This document shows positions 9,266-18,140 of a stretch of DNA of 64,000 nt, in pieces. Within the stretch, counting starts at the first letter, position 1; each line of letters opens with the position of its first letter. The notes beneath the pieces were generated by a model that was not told where the DNA came from, did not search any database, and was given only the letters and a program-made list of their open reading frames with translations. The DNA is taken from assembly GCF_900169365.1 (NCBI RefSeq), contig NZ_FXZH01000001.1, positions 124,001-188,000 of the forward strand, given 5' to 3'. This DNA comes from Brevibacterium sp. 239c (GTDB taxonomy: Bacteria > Actinomycetota > Actinomycetes > Actinomycetales > Brevibacteriaceae). The position numbers were made by a program, and so were the translations under genes.

Positions 9266-9571
9266 TTAACGTCGCTGATCGAGAACGATCGCTATATCTG
9301 CCACCTCCGAGCGCAGCTTTTCTAGGAGTTGATCGCTTTGGTCCCAATAGCGCCGCTCATTTTCAAGCGAGTCCCATTCAAATTCAGGGCCGTGCTGGTC
9401 CGTGAAGTGTGCGTTCCAGAGCTCCATCAATTCCCTCAGCCCAGATGCAAGTTCGTTGGACAGATCGTAGTCCCAGGGGTCCATCGCATACTTGTCGGTG
9501 CCGCTTTCCCATAGCGGGTACTTCCTCCCGAAATCGGGAAAGTACCTGATCTCGCGCAGCTTCTCGCCCAT
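9266..9571 (-). CDS. Hypothetical protein, coupled to rraA
   Basis: A 101-residue, mostly helical, charged protein rich in Trp and Tyr; I do not recognise a family. It begins two bases after the stop of rraA on the same strand, preceded by AATAGGA that overlaps the rraA stop, which argues for translational coupling and for the reading frame being real. No signal peptide or transmembrane segment is seen. Confidence 0.6.
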   Translation of the reverse strand: MGEKLREIRYFPDFGRKYPLWESGTDKYAMDPWDYDLSNELASGLRELMELWNAHFTDQHGPEFEWDSLENERRYWDQSDQLLEKLRSEVADIAIVLDQRR

Positions 9572-9573
9572 TC

Positions 9574-10041
9574 CTATTTCTCCACAACGACACCATCAGG
9601 GTCGGCGAACACCATTGCACCGGGACGGATCGTGGCTCCTCCGACCTCGACCGTGACGTCGAGCTCGCCATCGCCGGTCTTTGCGCTCTTGCGGGGGTTG
9701 CTGGCCAAGGCTTTGATGCCCAAGCCCATGGACGACAGTGCCACTCGGTCGCGGACAGCTCCATTGATGACGACGCCGGCCCAGCCGTTGTTCACGGCGA
9801 GCTCGGCGATCATGTCGCCCATGAGGGCAGTCGCGATGGAACCGCCACCGTCGATGATGAGCACGGCCCCGTCGCCGGGCTGGGACAGGGTCGACTTCGC
9901 CAGCGCGTTGTCCTGAAAGCAGCGCACGGTCCGAGCCGGTCCGGAGAACGAGTCCTTGGCACCGAAGTCACCGAAGTTCAGAGCAATCGAATTGAGTTCT
10001 GGTCCGCGTTCGTCCCAGAGATCAGCGGTCGAGACTGTCAT
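9574..10041 (-). CDS. rraA: RraA family protein (HMG/CHA aldolase fold)
   Basis: This 155-residue protein has the full RraA signature: an early ADLWDERG, a glycine-rich core (DGGGSIATALMGDMIAELA), GVVINGAVRD, and a C-terminal FADPDGVVV. The family includes 4-hydroxy-4-methyl-2-oxoglutarate/oxaloacetate aldolases acting at the end of protocatechuate and gallate cleavage, as well as the E. coli RNase E regulator. A GGAGGA site precedes the start. In an aromatic-degrading actinobacterium the aldolase or oxaloacetate decarboxylase role is more likely than RNase regulation, but the sequence alone does not decide. Confidence 0.87.
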   Translation of the reverse strand: MTVSTADLWDERGPELNSIALNFGDFGAKDSFSGPARTVRCFQDNALAKSTLSQPGDGAVLIIDGGGSIATALMGDMIAELAVNNGWAGVVINGAVRDRVALSSMGLGIKALASNPRKSAKTGDGELDVTVEVGGATIRPGAMVFADPDGVVVEK

Positions 10042-10111
10042 GGTTTTTCCTCCAAGATAGGTGAGTCACACAAGTAGGTCAGTTGAGAAGATGTTGGTTC
10101 TTGGCACCAGA

Positions 10112-11137
10112 CTATGCGAATGCTCCGGCCCGAGCATAGAGTCCGGGCACACCACCCGAGTGGATGAAGACCACATGATCGTCGGGCCCGAAATGTCCCT
10201 GTCTGATGAGATCGATGAGGCCAGCCGCGGCCTTCCCGGTGTACACCGGGTCGAGGAGAATTCCCTCGGTCTGAGCGAAGAGGCGCACCGCTTCGATCAT
10301 CTCCGGTGTCGGCAGCGCATACCCGGTGCCGAAGTACTCGCCCAGGCCGAGGCTGCGATCGCGGGGGACCGGTGGGAGTTCGAGGAATGAGGCCACCTCG
10401 TCGACGAGGCCTACGATCTTAGGCTCCTGATCCTCCTGCGAGCGGCTGACGTTGATGCCGACCACAGGAATCTGACTGCCGGCACCGTGAAGACCGGCGA
10501 TGAGTCCTGCCTGCATCCCAGCAGACCCACTCGGGGTCACGATCGACGAGATGTCCAGGCCCACCTCGGCGAACTGGGTGAGCAGCTCCTGCGCGCAATC
10601 GACATAACCCAGGGCGCCGGTGACGTTCGAGCCACCGACGGGGATGACATAGGGTTTTCGCCCCTGAGCCTCGAGCTCTGCGGCCAGCTCGGCTACGCGG
10701 GCGAGCAGGTCACTGCCGTTGGGATTAACCTCAATCGAATCCGCGCCGAGGAGGTCAAAGAGCAGGAAATTGCCCGTGTGCTCGGGCGGATTGCCACCGG
10801 CGTCCGCCGGGATCGGCACACCATCGGAACCGAGGTCCTCTTCGAGGATCAGGTGGCATTGAAGTCCCTCACGCCTGGCCGCCGAGAGCGTGAGTCGGCA
10901 GTGGTTGGACTGCACGCCGCCCGCGGTGACGAGAGTATCGGCCCCCTGTGCCAAGGCATCGGCGATGAGGAACTCGAGCTTGCGGGTTTTGTTCCCACCT
11001 TGTGTCAGGCCCAGCTGGTCATCGCGTTTGATCCAGATCTGGGGGCCGCCCAACTCCGTGCTCAGATGCTCGAGGTGTTCAAGCGCGGTGGGTCCGTTGG
11101 AGTAGCGGCGGCGAGGCAGTGTGTTCAGGTCAACCAT
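10112..11137 (-). CDS. PLP-dependent D-cysteine desulfhydrase / ACC deaminase family
   Basis: A 341-residue fold-type II PLP enzyme of the ACC deaminase/D-cysteine desulfhydrase family. The PLP lysine is Lys50 in GGNKTRKLEF, QSNHCRLT follows at about residue 76, and a C-terminal PVYTGKAAAGLIDL lines the active site. The start at 11137 (MVDLNTL) was chosen because residues upstream of it in the same frame are not family-like. Deaminase and desulfhydrase members cannot be separated by eye here. It lies downstream of, and in the same direction as, the secreted protein gene, 37 bp from its stop. Confidence 0.82.
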   Translation of the reverse strand: MVDLNTLPRRRYSNGPTALEHLEHLSTELGGPQIWIKRDDQLGLTQGGNKTRKLEFLIADALAQGADTLVTAGGVQSNHCRLTLSAARREGLQCHLILEEDLGSDGVPIPADAGGNPPEHTGNFLLFDLLGADSIEVNPNGSDLLARVAELAAELEAQGRKPYVIPVGGSNVTGALGYVDCAQELLTQFAEVGLDISSIVTPSGSAGMQAGLIAGLHGAGSQIPVVGINVSRSQEDQEPKIVGLVDEVASFLELPPVPRDRSLGLGEYFGTGYALPTPEMIEAVRLFAQTEGILLDPVYTGKAAAGLIDLIRQGHFGPDDHVVFIHSGGVPGLYARAGAFA

Positions 11138-11174
11138 GGTTCCTGAGTCTACGTGCCAACTGTTCTCGGCAGGC

Positions 11175-11657
11175 TCAGTGGGACGACTCAGTGCGGTCCT
11201 TGAACTGGATATGGTGAACCGCCGGGTGCAGGCCATGTGTGGCGGCTTCATTGTTGACTCCGAAGATCAACAGTTCTCCGGTGACCTTGTTCTTATAGAC
11301 CACGGACGACGACTTGCCGGCCCCGTCGGCGGCGATGCGATCCCACTGACTCGCATGCTCGTCACCATGCTTGGACAAGGCTTTGACGACGCCGGGTGTG
11401 GCGTATTCCCGGACTTCTGTGTCGGAGCCGACACCCCACGCCTTCACGAGGGCATCCGCGTAGCCGGACGCATTCGTCGGATAGCCATCGCTGTGCGCAT
11501 CGACGGCAACACTGACCTCGGAGCCCGAGCCGGAGCCGGAATCTGCTGGGGAATTCGTTGCGGCCAGCGCGGATCCGCCGGTGATTGCTGCTCCCGCGAG
11601 GCCAACGAGCGTCGCGACTGACAGCGCTGCTGCGTGATTGCGAAAGGTGGTGTTCAT
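11175..11657 (-). CDS. Secreted hypothetical protein with N-terminal signal peptide
   Basis: 160 residues beginning MNTTFRNHAAALSVATL, a Sec signal peptide with a hydrophobic core and a cleavage site around SALA-ATN, followed by a Ser/Gly linker and an ~100-residue extracellular domain (VSVAVDAHSDGYP..., ending HIQFKDRTESSH). I do not recognise the domain. The start is fixed by a good AGGAGG eleven bases upstream of ATG 11657. The segment ALVKAWGVGSDTEVREYATP resembles small NTF2-like secreted proteins, but this is only an impression. Confidence 0.72.
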   Translation of the reverse strand: MNTTFRNHAAALSVATLVGLAGAAITGGSALAATNSPADSGSGSGSEVSVAVDAHSDGYPTNASGYADALVKAWGVGSDTEVREYATPGVVKALSKHGDEHASQWDRIAADGAGKSSSVVYKNKVTGELLIFGVNNEAATHGLHPAVHHIQFKDRTESSH

Positions 11658-11959
11658 AGCGTCATTGCCTCCTGCTGTGACAGTCAGAGTGAGTGACCGT
11701 CGGTGAGATGTCATCGATCCCAATGATTATCGTCACTGCAGGTGAGCGACGAACAGCGGTCCCTGAGTAAGCTCTCAGCGACTGTTGCAGTTCTGCGAAT
11801 TTCACGTTGCAACGACGTCGCAACTTCGAGATATTTGCATGAACCCTTGTGGAAATGCCGAGTTGACGGACCGACAAGGACGGTTTCAAGCGGGCGGCCG
11901 AAATGCGATCGTGATCAAGAAATTTCGGACCAGGTGTCGTCTCGGGGGTGTCGTCGGAC
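11658..11959. other. Intergenic stretch, 302 bp
   Basis: It lies upstream of the secreted protein gene and downstream of the symporter. It holds the ribosome binding site of the secreted protein and a 10-bp perfect palindrome CGTTGCAACG at 11805-11814. Short open frames here have no ribosome binding site or family character. I see no RNA gene or terminator of note. Confidence 0.5.
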
Positions 11960-13303
11960 TTAAACGTCGGCCGATTCGGTGGTGTCCGAGCCGGTGACAT
12001 CGGGGTCGAGCTCCTGAGATTCTTCGGACTTGTCCATCCAGTCCTTCCCGTCCAGGACGCGGGCGACCATCATAGAACTGGCCTGATCGCCGACCGCGTT
12101 GACGGTGGTGGCCGGGGGATCGATGACGGTGCCGATGATCTGGATGACAGGCAGGGCCGCGGCAGGGAAGCCGTAGAGGGTGATGATCATCAGCTCCCCG
12201 ATGAATCCGCCCGAGGGGATGCCGGCCATGACCATCCCAGCCAGCAGGGCCACAGCGATGCCGATGAGGATATTTCCGGGGGTGAAGAAGTCGCGCTGGA
12301 AGACGGCGAAGAGGAAGGCGATCTTGAGGATCGCAGACAGACTCGAACCCTCCATGTGGATCGTCGCCCCGATCGGAATGATCGTCTCCCGAATATCGCG
12401 GGGCACACCGATGCGCTCACCGGCCCGGAGATTGGCCGGGATCGCGGCCACCGAGGAGGACGTGCCCAAGGAGATCGCCGTCGGCTCGATGATGTTCGCC
12501 CAGAACGCGACGATTCCGCGCCGGCCGCCGGCAAGGAAGGAGTAGAGCGTGAAGGCGACGACGAAGTAGACGATCGCCACGGGGTAGTAGACGAGGAAGG
12601 CACGGACGTAATCGCCGACCAGCTGTGCCCCGAGCTCACCGATCAGAGCCGCGAAGTAGGCGCCCAGGCCGATCGGGGCGTAATACATGATGATCGAGGT
12701 GAACTTGAGGAATACCTCGGATCCCGAATGGAGGAATGCGGCGAACGGGCGGCCCGCCTCGCCGATCTTGGACGTGGCGATGCCGACGATGACCGCGAAG
12801 ACGATGAGGGCGAGCATGTGCTCGGCGGAGAGGATCTTCGAGAAGTCGTCGACGACGAAGGTCTGAACAAGCTGATCGCCGATCGATCCGAGCTCTTCGA
12901 CGTCCTTGGGCTGAGTCATCTCGACCTGGACGCCCTGGGTGGCCTTGGTGATCCACAGGGCCGCGATCATCACGATCGAAGCGATGATGCCGGTGACCGC
13001 GAAGATGCCGAGCATGCTGCCGAGGATCTTGCCCAGCCGCGTGGCTGAGGACATACCCGCCACCGCCGAAGAGATGGAGAAGAAGACCAGCGGCACAACG
13101 AGGGTGAACATCATGTTGATGAACAGCGTGCCGAAAGGTTTGATGACTGCGGCCTTCTCGCCGAAGATCAGGCCGATGATCGCACCGATGACGACGCCGG
13201 TGAGGATGAACAGCGGGAAGCGATAGTTGCGCAGGATTTGGCCGAGCTTCGACGGGGACTGCGGCGGGTTGCCGGCAGCTGCTGGGCCTGCAGTGGATGC
13301 CAT
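11960..13303 (-). CDS. Dicarboxylate/amino acid:cation symporter (DAACS family)
   Basis: A 447-residue membrane protein of the GltP/DctA family with about eight transmembrane segments. It includes the serine-rich reentrant-loop region (LGTSSSVAAIPANLRAG) and the substrate-binding stretch GATIHMEGSS. Residues after about 425 form an acidic cytoplasmic tail. ATG 13303 is chosen because GGAAAGG lies just upstream; longer forms only add an unconserved extension. Substrates would be glutamate, aspartate or C4-dicarboxylates. It stands alone. Confidence 0.87.
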   Translation of the reverse strand: MASTAGPAAAGNPPQSPSKLGQILRNYRFPLFILTGVVIGAIIGLIFGEKAAVIKPFGTLFINMMFTLVVPLVFFSISSAVAGMSSATRLGKILGSMLGIFAVTGIIASIVMIAALWITKATQGVQVEMTQPKDVEELGSIGDQLVQTFVVDDFSKILSAEHMLALIVFAVIVGIATSKIGEAGRPFAAFLHSGSEVFLKFTSIIMYYAPIGLGAYFAALIGELGAQLVGDYVRAFLVYYPVAIVYFVVAFTLYSFLAGGRRGIVAFWANIIEPTAISLGTSSSVAAIPANLRAGERIGVPRDIRETIIPIGATIHMEGSSLSAILKIAFLFAVFQRDFFTPGNILIGIAVALLAGMVMAGIPSGGFIGELMIITLYGFPAAALPVIQIIGTVIDPPATTVNAVGDQASSMMVARVLDGKDWMDKSEESQELDPDVTGSDTTESADV

Positions 13304-13421
13304 GAGCGACGACCTTTCCGGGGTATCGGGGTGCTCGGAGAGCAAGGAGAACTGTTCAGGCGATCCTAAGGGATTGAGCGAATTCAAGCTGAGTCGTCCG
13401 CCCGGTGAAAGCGGACTTCCG

Positions 13422-13487
13422 GAGCGGCAGGCGAGCGGCAGGCGAGCGGCAGGCGAGCGGCAGGCGAGCGGCAGGCGAGCGGCAGGC
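13422..13487. repeat. Six perfect tandem copies of an 11-bp unit
   Basis: GAGCGGCAGGC is repeated six times head to tail without mismatch between the divergent symporter and acyl-CoA dehydrogenase genes, ending about 30 bp before the dehydrogenase -10 box. The unit length is one helical turn. It lies outside any credible gene. Confidence 0.95.
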
Positions 13488-13518
13488 GAAACACCCTGTG
13501 CTTAACGATCAATTAGTT

Positions 13519-13524
13519 TAGACT
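13519..13524 (+). promoter_or_regulatory. -10 box of a probable leaderless mRNA (acyl-CoA dehydrogenase)
   Basis: TAGACT is followed by seven bases and then the GTG start codon, with no Shine-Dalgarno motif between. Confidence 0.5.
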
Positions 13525-13531
13525 GGGTTTC

Positions 13532-15388
13532 GTGAACGATCAGAACCTGGACAATGTTGTCCCTCCGTCTTCCACCGACTCCCTGCTCTCATCAGCAGAC
13601 ATCGAGTTCCTCCTCTACGATTGGCTGCGCGTCGACGAGCTCTGTGAGCGCGAACGATTCGCCGGACACTCCCGCGAAACCTTCGACTCGGTGCTGTCCG
13701 CCAGTGAGGAGCTGGCAAAGGAGCACTTCGCCCCGCACGCTAGAAAATCCGATCTCAACGAACCAACCTTCGACGGGGAGAGAGTCACCCTCATCCCCGA
13801 GATCAAGACTGCACTCGAACGATTCGCCGATGTCGGGCTGCTGTCAGCGACCATGGACGAGGAGGTCGGAGGCATCCAGCTGCCCCAGACCGTGGCCACC
13901 GCCTGCTTCACCTGGTTCCAATCGGCGAACATCGCGACCTCGAGTTATCCGATGCTGACCATGGCAAACGCCGGCCTGCTGTTGGAATACGGGACACAGG
14001 AGCAGATTGAGACCTTCGTCCTCCCCGAGATCGAAGGCCGGTTCTTCGGCACCATGTGCCTCTCGGAACCCGAAGTCGGATCCTCACTTGGTGACGTCAC
14101 TACGCGAGCCGTCCCCGATCCAGACGGGCCCGAGGGCATCTTTCGGGTACACGGCACGAAGATGTGGATCTCCGGCGGCGACCACGAACTGTCCGAGAAC
14201 ATCGTCCATCTCGTCCTCGCCCGGGCCGACGGCGATGGACCGGGAACCAAAGGGCTCAGTCTCTTCATCGTGCCCAAGCACCTCGTCAACAGCGACGGCA
14301 GACTCGGTGAACGCAACGATGTCGTGCTCTCGGGCCTCAACCACAAGATGGGCTGGCGCGGGACCACGAACACGCTGCTCAACTTCGGGGAGGGAACGCA
14401 CACACCACACGGTTCATCCGGTGCTATCGGCTACCTCGTGGGGGAGCGCGGCAAGGGCCTGTCCTACATGTTCCACATGATGAACTCGGCGCGCATCGGC
14501 GTCGGTGCTGGGGCCGTCGCGCTCGGCTACCACGGTTACCTCGACGCACTGCGCTATGCCCGTGAACGCCGCCAGGGCCGCTCCGACGACGGCCGCGGCA
14601 AGGATTCCCCGCAGGTCCCGATCATCGAACACGCCGATGTCCGCCGCATGCTCCTGGCCTCGAAGAGCTACGTCGAAGGCGGACTCGGTCTCATCCTCTA
14701 CGCCGCCACGCTCCTCGACGAATCCGAAACTGCAGAGGACGAGGCCGAGCGTGCACGCGCGGCGCTTCTTCTCGACGTGCTCACCCCGATCGTGAAGACC
14801 TGGCCAAGCGTGTGGGGGCTGAAGGCCAATGACCACGCGATTCAGGTCCTCGGCGGAGCCGGCTACACCCGCGACCATGCCGTCGAGCAGCTGTTCCGCG
14901 ACAATCGACTCAACCCGATCCACGAAGGCACACACGGCATCCAGGCCAAGGATCTCCTCGGCCGCAAGGTCGTCATGAGTGGGGGAGAAGGGCTGAAGGT
15001 TCTCGTGGAGGAGATGCGCTCCACCCTCGCGGAGGCGACCGCTTCGACCTCGTGGAACGCAGAAGCTGCTGCTTTGGCAGCGGCCATCGACCGCGTCGAG
15101 ACCGTCACCGCCGCTGTGTGGAAGTCGGGTGAACCTGTTCATGCGCTGGAGAATGCGTGGACCTACTTCGAAGCGGTGGGGCACACGGTCATCGCCTGGC
15201 TGTGGCTGCAGCAGGGTATGGCCGCCGAGGCAGCCGTGGCCTCACGTGGTGACTCGAGGCTGCTGAGTGGCAAGATCGCTGCGGCCCGCTACTTCTTCGT
15301 TCATGAACTGCCGCAGACCGGGCCCTGGTTCGACCTCGTGGAAAGCGGCCCGTCGACGTTCACCGGCCTGGACGACAAATGCCTGTGA
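13532..15388 (+). CDS. Acyl-CoA dehydrogenase, large DmdC-like type
   Basis: A 618-residue acyl-CoA dehydrogenase, longer than the usual ~390 and matching the 3-methylmercaptopropionyl-CoA dehydrogenase-like subfamily. The FAD/substrate motifs are MCLSEPEVGSSLGDVTTRA (near residue 170) and MWISGGDHE. The C-terminal catalytic region has LGGAGYTRDHAVEQLFRD and the base-containing IHEGTHGIQ, followed by ~120 extra helical residues typical of the long subfamily. The start is GTG 13532, supported by the leaderless promoter. The acyl substrate is unknown. Confidence 0.86.
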   Translation: MNDQNLDNVVPPSSTDSLLSSADIEFLLYDWLRVDELCERERFAGHSRETFDSVLSASEELAKEHFAPHARKSDLNEPTFDGERVTLIPEIKTALERFADVGLLSATMDEEVGGIQLPQTVATACFTWFQSANIATSSYPMLTMANAGLLLEYGTQEQIETFVLPEIEGRFFGTMCLSEPEVGSSLGDVTTRAVPDPDGPEGIFRVHGTKMWISGGDHELSENIVHLVLARADGDGPGTKGLSLFIVPKHLVNSDGRLGERNDVVLSGLNHKMGWRGTTNTLLNFGEGTHTPHGSSGAIGYLVGERGKGLSYMFHMMNSARIGVGAGAVALGYHGYLDALRYARERRQGRSDDGRGKDSPQVPIIEHADVRRMLLASKSYVEGGLGLILYAATLLDESETAEDEAERARAALLLDVLTPIVKTWPSVWGLKANDHAIQVLGGAGYTRDHAVEQLFRDNRLNPIHEGTHGIQAKDLLGRKVVMSGGEGLKVLVEEMRSTLAEATASTSWNAEAAALAAAIDRVETVTAAVWKSGEPVHALENAWTYFEAVGHTVIAWLWLQQGMAAEAAVASRGDSRLLSGKIAAARYFFVHELPQTGPWFDLVESGPSTFTGLDDKCL

Positions 15389-15527
15389 AGAGGTTCTGCT
15401 CTTCCGGCTTTCACCGAGAGCATCCCCTTGTTACGGTGGCGGCACAAGCGGAATGTTCTCGTCGTTCCCCTTAAGAATCAGTACCGGTTGCGATGAGGCG
15501 TCCGCACTATCCGAGGAGGGAAGCACG

Positions 15528-16433
15528 ATGACAGTAATTTCACCGTCGACAACCACGGATCTCTACCCCACCCGCACCGGTGAGACCACCGAAGTCCTCG
15601 ACCGCAGGGGACCGATCGCCTTCGGCTCTGCCGAACAGGGGCCTCTCGATGCGAAGTCGCTGCAGCATTACGATGACAAGGGGTTCCTCACCATCGATGA
15701 ACTCATCACCCCCGATGAGCTTCAGACGTTCCGAGCCGAGCTTGCCCGTTTGGCCAATGACCCGAAGGTCAAGGACGATGACGCCACCATCGTCGAGGCG
15801 AAGTCCAACGAAGTCAGATCGATCTTCGACATTCACCGCAGCAATGAGATCTTTCGCAAGATCGCCAATGATCCCCGGGTCATCGCCCGCGCGGAGCAGC
15901 TGCTGGGGTCCGAGGTCTACATCCACCAGAGCCGCATCAACTACAAGCCGGGGTTCGTGGGCAAGGAGTTTTCCTGGCACTCCGACTTCGAAACCTGGCA
16001 CGCCGAGGACGGCATGCCCGAGCCACGTGCAGTGAGCCTGTCGTTGTCGCTGACTGACAACTACTCGTTCAACGGGCCGCTGATGATCATGCCCGGTTCG
16101 CATCAGCGCTACATCAGCTGTGTCGGAGGCACCCCGGAGGACAATTACAAGAAGTCACTGGTCATGCAGGGTGCGGGCACTCCCGATCCGCAGACGCTGA
16201 CTGACTTCGCCGATGAATACGGCATCGATGTTCTCGAGGGACCTGCCGGTGGTGCGGTCATGTTCGATTCCAACTGCATGCACGCCTCGAACGGAAACGT
16301 CACGCCGTATTCGAGGTCGAACATCTTCATCGTCTACAACTCGGTGGAGAACACATGTGTCGAACCTTTCGCCGCACCGAAGCCGCGGCCGGAATTCGCC
16401 TGCAGCACGGACTTCACTCCCGCCGGTTCCTGA
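15528..16433 (+). CDS. ectD: Ectoine hydroxylase
   Basis: A 301-residue Fe(II)/2-oxoglutarate dioxygenase of the phytanoyl-CoA family with the ectoine hydroxylase signature FSWHSDFETWHAEDGMP. The iron ligands are His151 and Asp153 in that motif and His252 in NCMHASNGN, and the 2-oxoglutarate-binding Arg follows in PYSRSN. It converts ectoine to 5-hydroxyectoine. ATG 15528 is chosen for its GAGGAGGG site; earlier in-frame codons run into the upstream gene. No ectABC genes are in this window, so it is an orphan here. A strong terminator follows. Confidence 0.93.
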   Translation: MTVISPSTTTDLYPTRTGETTEVLDRRGPIAFGSAEQGPLDAKSLQHYDDKGFLTIDELITPDELQTFRAELARLANDPKVKDDDATIVEAKSNEVRSIFDIHRSNEIFRKIANDPRVIARAEQLLGSEVYIHQSRINYKPGFVGKEFSWHSDFETWHAEDGMPEPRAVSLSLSLTDNYSFNGPLMIMPGSHQRYISCVGGTPEDNYKKSLVMQGAGTPDPQTLTDFADEYGIDVLEGPAGGAVMFDSNCMHASNGNVTPYSRSNIFIVYNSVENTCVEPFAAPKPRPEFACSTDFTPAGS

Positions 16434-16488
16434 CGCGGACGACCTGAGGCAGTACGGACGGCCTGACACAGAGGCCCCAATCTGATGG

Positions 16489-16530
16489 AGAGGGTCCGGC
16501 ACCTGGATGACCAGGTGCCGGACCCTCTTT
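16489..16530 (+). terminator. Strong hairpin terminator between convergent genes
   Basis: An 18-bp perfect stem (AGAGGGTCCGGCACCTGG pairing with its complement) encloses an ATGA loop and is followed by TT. It lies between ectD and the convergent small gene and could act in both directions. Confidence 0.85.
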
Positions 16531-16571
16531 CAGCCTGTCAGGGACTCTTCGTCTGTCAGCGTGTCCGCGTG

Positions 16572-16820
16572 TCAGTCGTTTGAGTCGCTTCGCTGGGGCG
16601 CCTTCGACTCGTCGACGGCCTCATGCGAGCCATCCGGGTTGCGGTAGAGCTTCACGCCCTCGCCGTCGGCAGCAGTTTGGGCTTCCTCTTCGACGTGTTC
16701 CTGAACGTATCCGGGAGTTGATCCGTATGAGACGTCCGGTCCGCTCGCCTTCGAAGCCACCTCGTCGAGTTTGTCGTTGATCTTGTCGATCTTCTTCCGC
16801 TGATCCTGATCGTCAGTCAT
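16572..16820 (-). CDS. Small hydrophilic hypothetical protein
   Basis: 82 residues, very charged, with an N-terminal helix (RKKIDKINDKLDEVASKA) and a Gly/Tyr/Asp-containing tail (VKLYRNPDGSHEAVD). I recognise no characterised family. It is monocistronic, convergent with ectD and separated from it by the terminator. Its composition suggests a soluble, partly disordered cytosolic protein. Confidence 0.65.
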   Translation of the reverse strand: MTDDQDQRKKIDKINDKLDEVASKASGPDVSYGSTPGYVQEHVEEEAQTAADGEGVKLYRNPDGSHEAVDESKAPQRSDSND

Positions 16821-16972
16821 GTCTCAACACCCCACTTCGTCCAGATCGGTCTGAGCCTCCATTCTGCTCCGAGGCAGGTCGGAGGGGGCCAGGAGCGGGC
16901 CGCTTGGCACCGACAGACTGATCACAAGATAGTTTGTCGTTTAGGGCTGCGTTCCTGATACGGTCGCTGACC

Positions 16973-18049
16973 GTGAAAGATGCATCAGCCTCCACCACTC
17001 GTCCCACTGCCTCCCGCCCGAACGATCGCATCGTCTCGATCGATGTCATCCGCGGCATCGCGATCGCCGGCATCCTGCTCGTCAACATCACCTATTTCCT
17101 CAACAGCGCCGGTCAAACCGCGGAACCGCGAGGCGTCGATGCCGTGGTGTGGCAGGTCGTCGACATCCTTGCATTGGGAAAGTTCCACTTCGTCTTCGCC
17201 TTCCTCTTCGGCACTGGGGTCTTCATCTTCCTCTCCCGACTGCGGGCGAAGGGCCGTTCCACCTGGGTTTACATCCGACGTATGCTCATCCTGATACTCG
17301 CCGGTGTGGTGAACTCCGCACTGGGAGGCATCGATGTGCTGACCTCGTACGGATGCCTCGGCTTGGTGCTTCTGCTGCTCACCCTCCTGCCGCGATCGAT
17401 TCTGTTCATGGTCGCCATCGCTGCGGCGATCATCCCGGACTCTCTGCACCTGGTCTCCACTCTTACTGCCGCGGGTCCTGAGGTTCCGGGAGCACTGCTG
17501 CTGATCTTGGAGTTCGGTCGCACACTGGGTCATATGGCCCTCGGGTTCTGGTTGGCCGAACGCGGCCTGTTCGCCGCAGGAACTCGGGTTCCGGTTACCC
17601 GGATCTTTATGATCGCCCTGGTGGTATCGGTACCTGTCTGGGTCTGGACCATCGCTGCCGGGACAGGGACGGACGCGGCTCATGAGATCGCGTTCCGCAC
17701 GGCGATGATCCCCGGCCTCATGTACATCGCCGGGCTGATCCTGCTCCTTCGTCTGCCGGTCGCGCGGGGTTGGCTGTCGTTCCTGCGCTTCTACGGCCGG
17801 ATGGCGTTCAGCAACTATCTTGGTCAGACCGTCATCTGTGTGACGGTGCTTCCGCTGTTCGTTGCTGCTGGTCAGCTGTCTGCCGTCTCCGCATTGAGTT
17901 TCTGTCTCGGTGTCATTGTGGTCCAATGCGTGTTCTCGATGCTGTGGCTGCGTTGGTTCCGTTTCGGGCCCCTGGAGTGGGTCTGGCGCTGCGGCACCTA
18001 TTTGGAGATCACGCCGTTGCTGGTGAGAGGATCGAACCGGAGCCTGTGA
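16973..18049 (+). CDS. DUF418-type polytopic membrane protein
   Basis: About 358 residues with roughly eight transmembrane helices. The early motif RIVSIDVIRGIAIAGILLVN and the later FYGRMAFSNYLGQT are typical of the DUF418/acyltransferase-3-like membrane family found in many actinobacteria. GTG 16973 is preferred to the upstream TTG at 16934: a TACGGT -10-like box ends eight bases before it, and the Rossmann-like N-terminus of the longer form is not conserved. The function is unknown; transport or envelope modification are common guesses. Confidence 0.75.
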   Translation: MKDASASTTRPTASRPNDRIVSIDVIRGIAIAGILLVNITYFLNSAGQTAEPRGVDAVVWQVVDILALGKFHFVFAFLFGTGVFIFLSRLRAKGRSTWVYIRRMLILILAGVVNSALGGIDVLTSYGCLGLVLLLLTLLPRSILFMVAIAAAIIPDSLHLVSTLTAAGPEVPGALLLILEFGRTLGHMALGFWLAERGLFAAGTRVPVTRIFMIALVVSVPVWVWTIAAGTGTDAAHEIAFRTAMIPGLMYIAGLILLLRLPVARGWLSFLRFYGRMAFSNYLGQTVICVTVLPLFVAAGQLSAVSALSFCLGVIVVQCVFSMLWLRWFRFGPLEWVWRCGTYLEITPLLVRGSNRSL

Positions 18050-18140
18050 GGTATTCCGAAAACAGTATCGCTAGAGGCGCACGGAGGTGCATGATGGAGT
18101 TATCAGGTTTGCGCACCGACAGCCGAGGGGAGGTGTAGCC

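Noticed and set aside
11948..13048. Plus-strand frame of 366 codons opposite the symporter
   Set aside because: Asp/Arg/Gly low-complexity mirror of membrane helices; the minus-strand symporter explains the region.
13422..13487. CRISPR array
   Set aside because: Units of 11 bp are contiguous with no spacers; it is a simple tandem repeat.
15387..15404. Terminator hairpin GAAGAG-N6-CTCTTC after the acyl-CoA dehydrogenase gene
   Set aside because: Only six weak base pairs overlapping the stop codon; too little to call.
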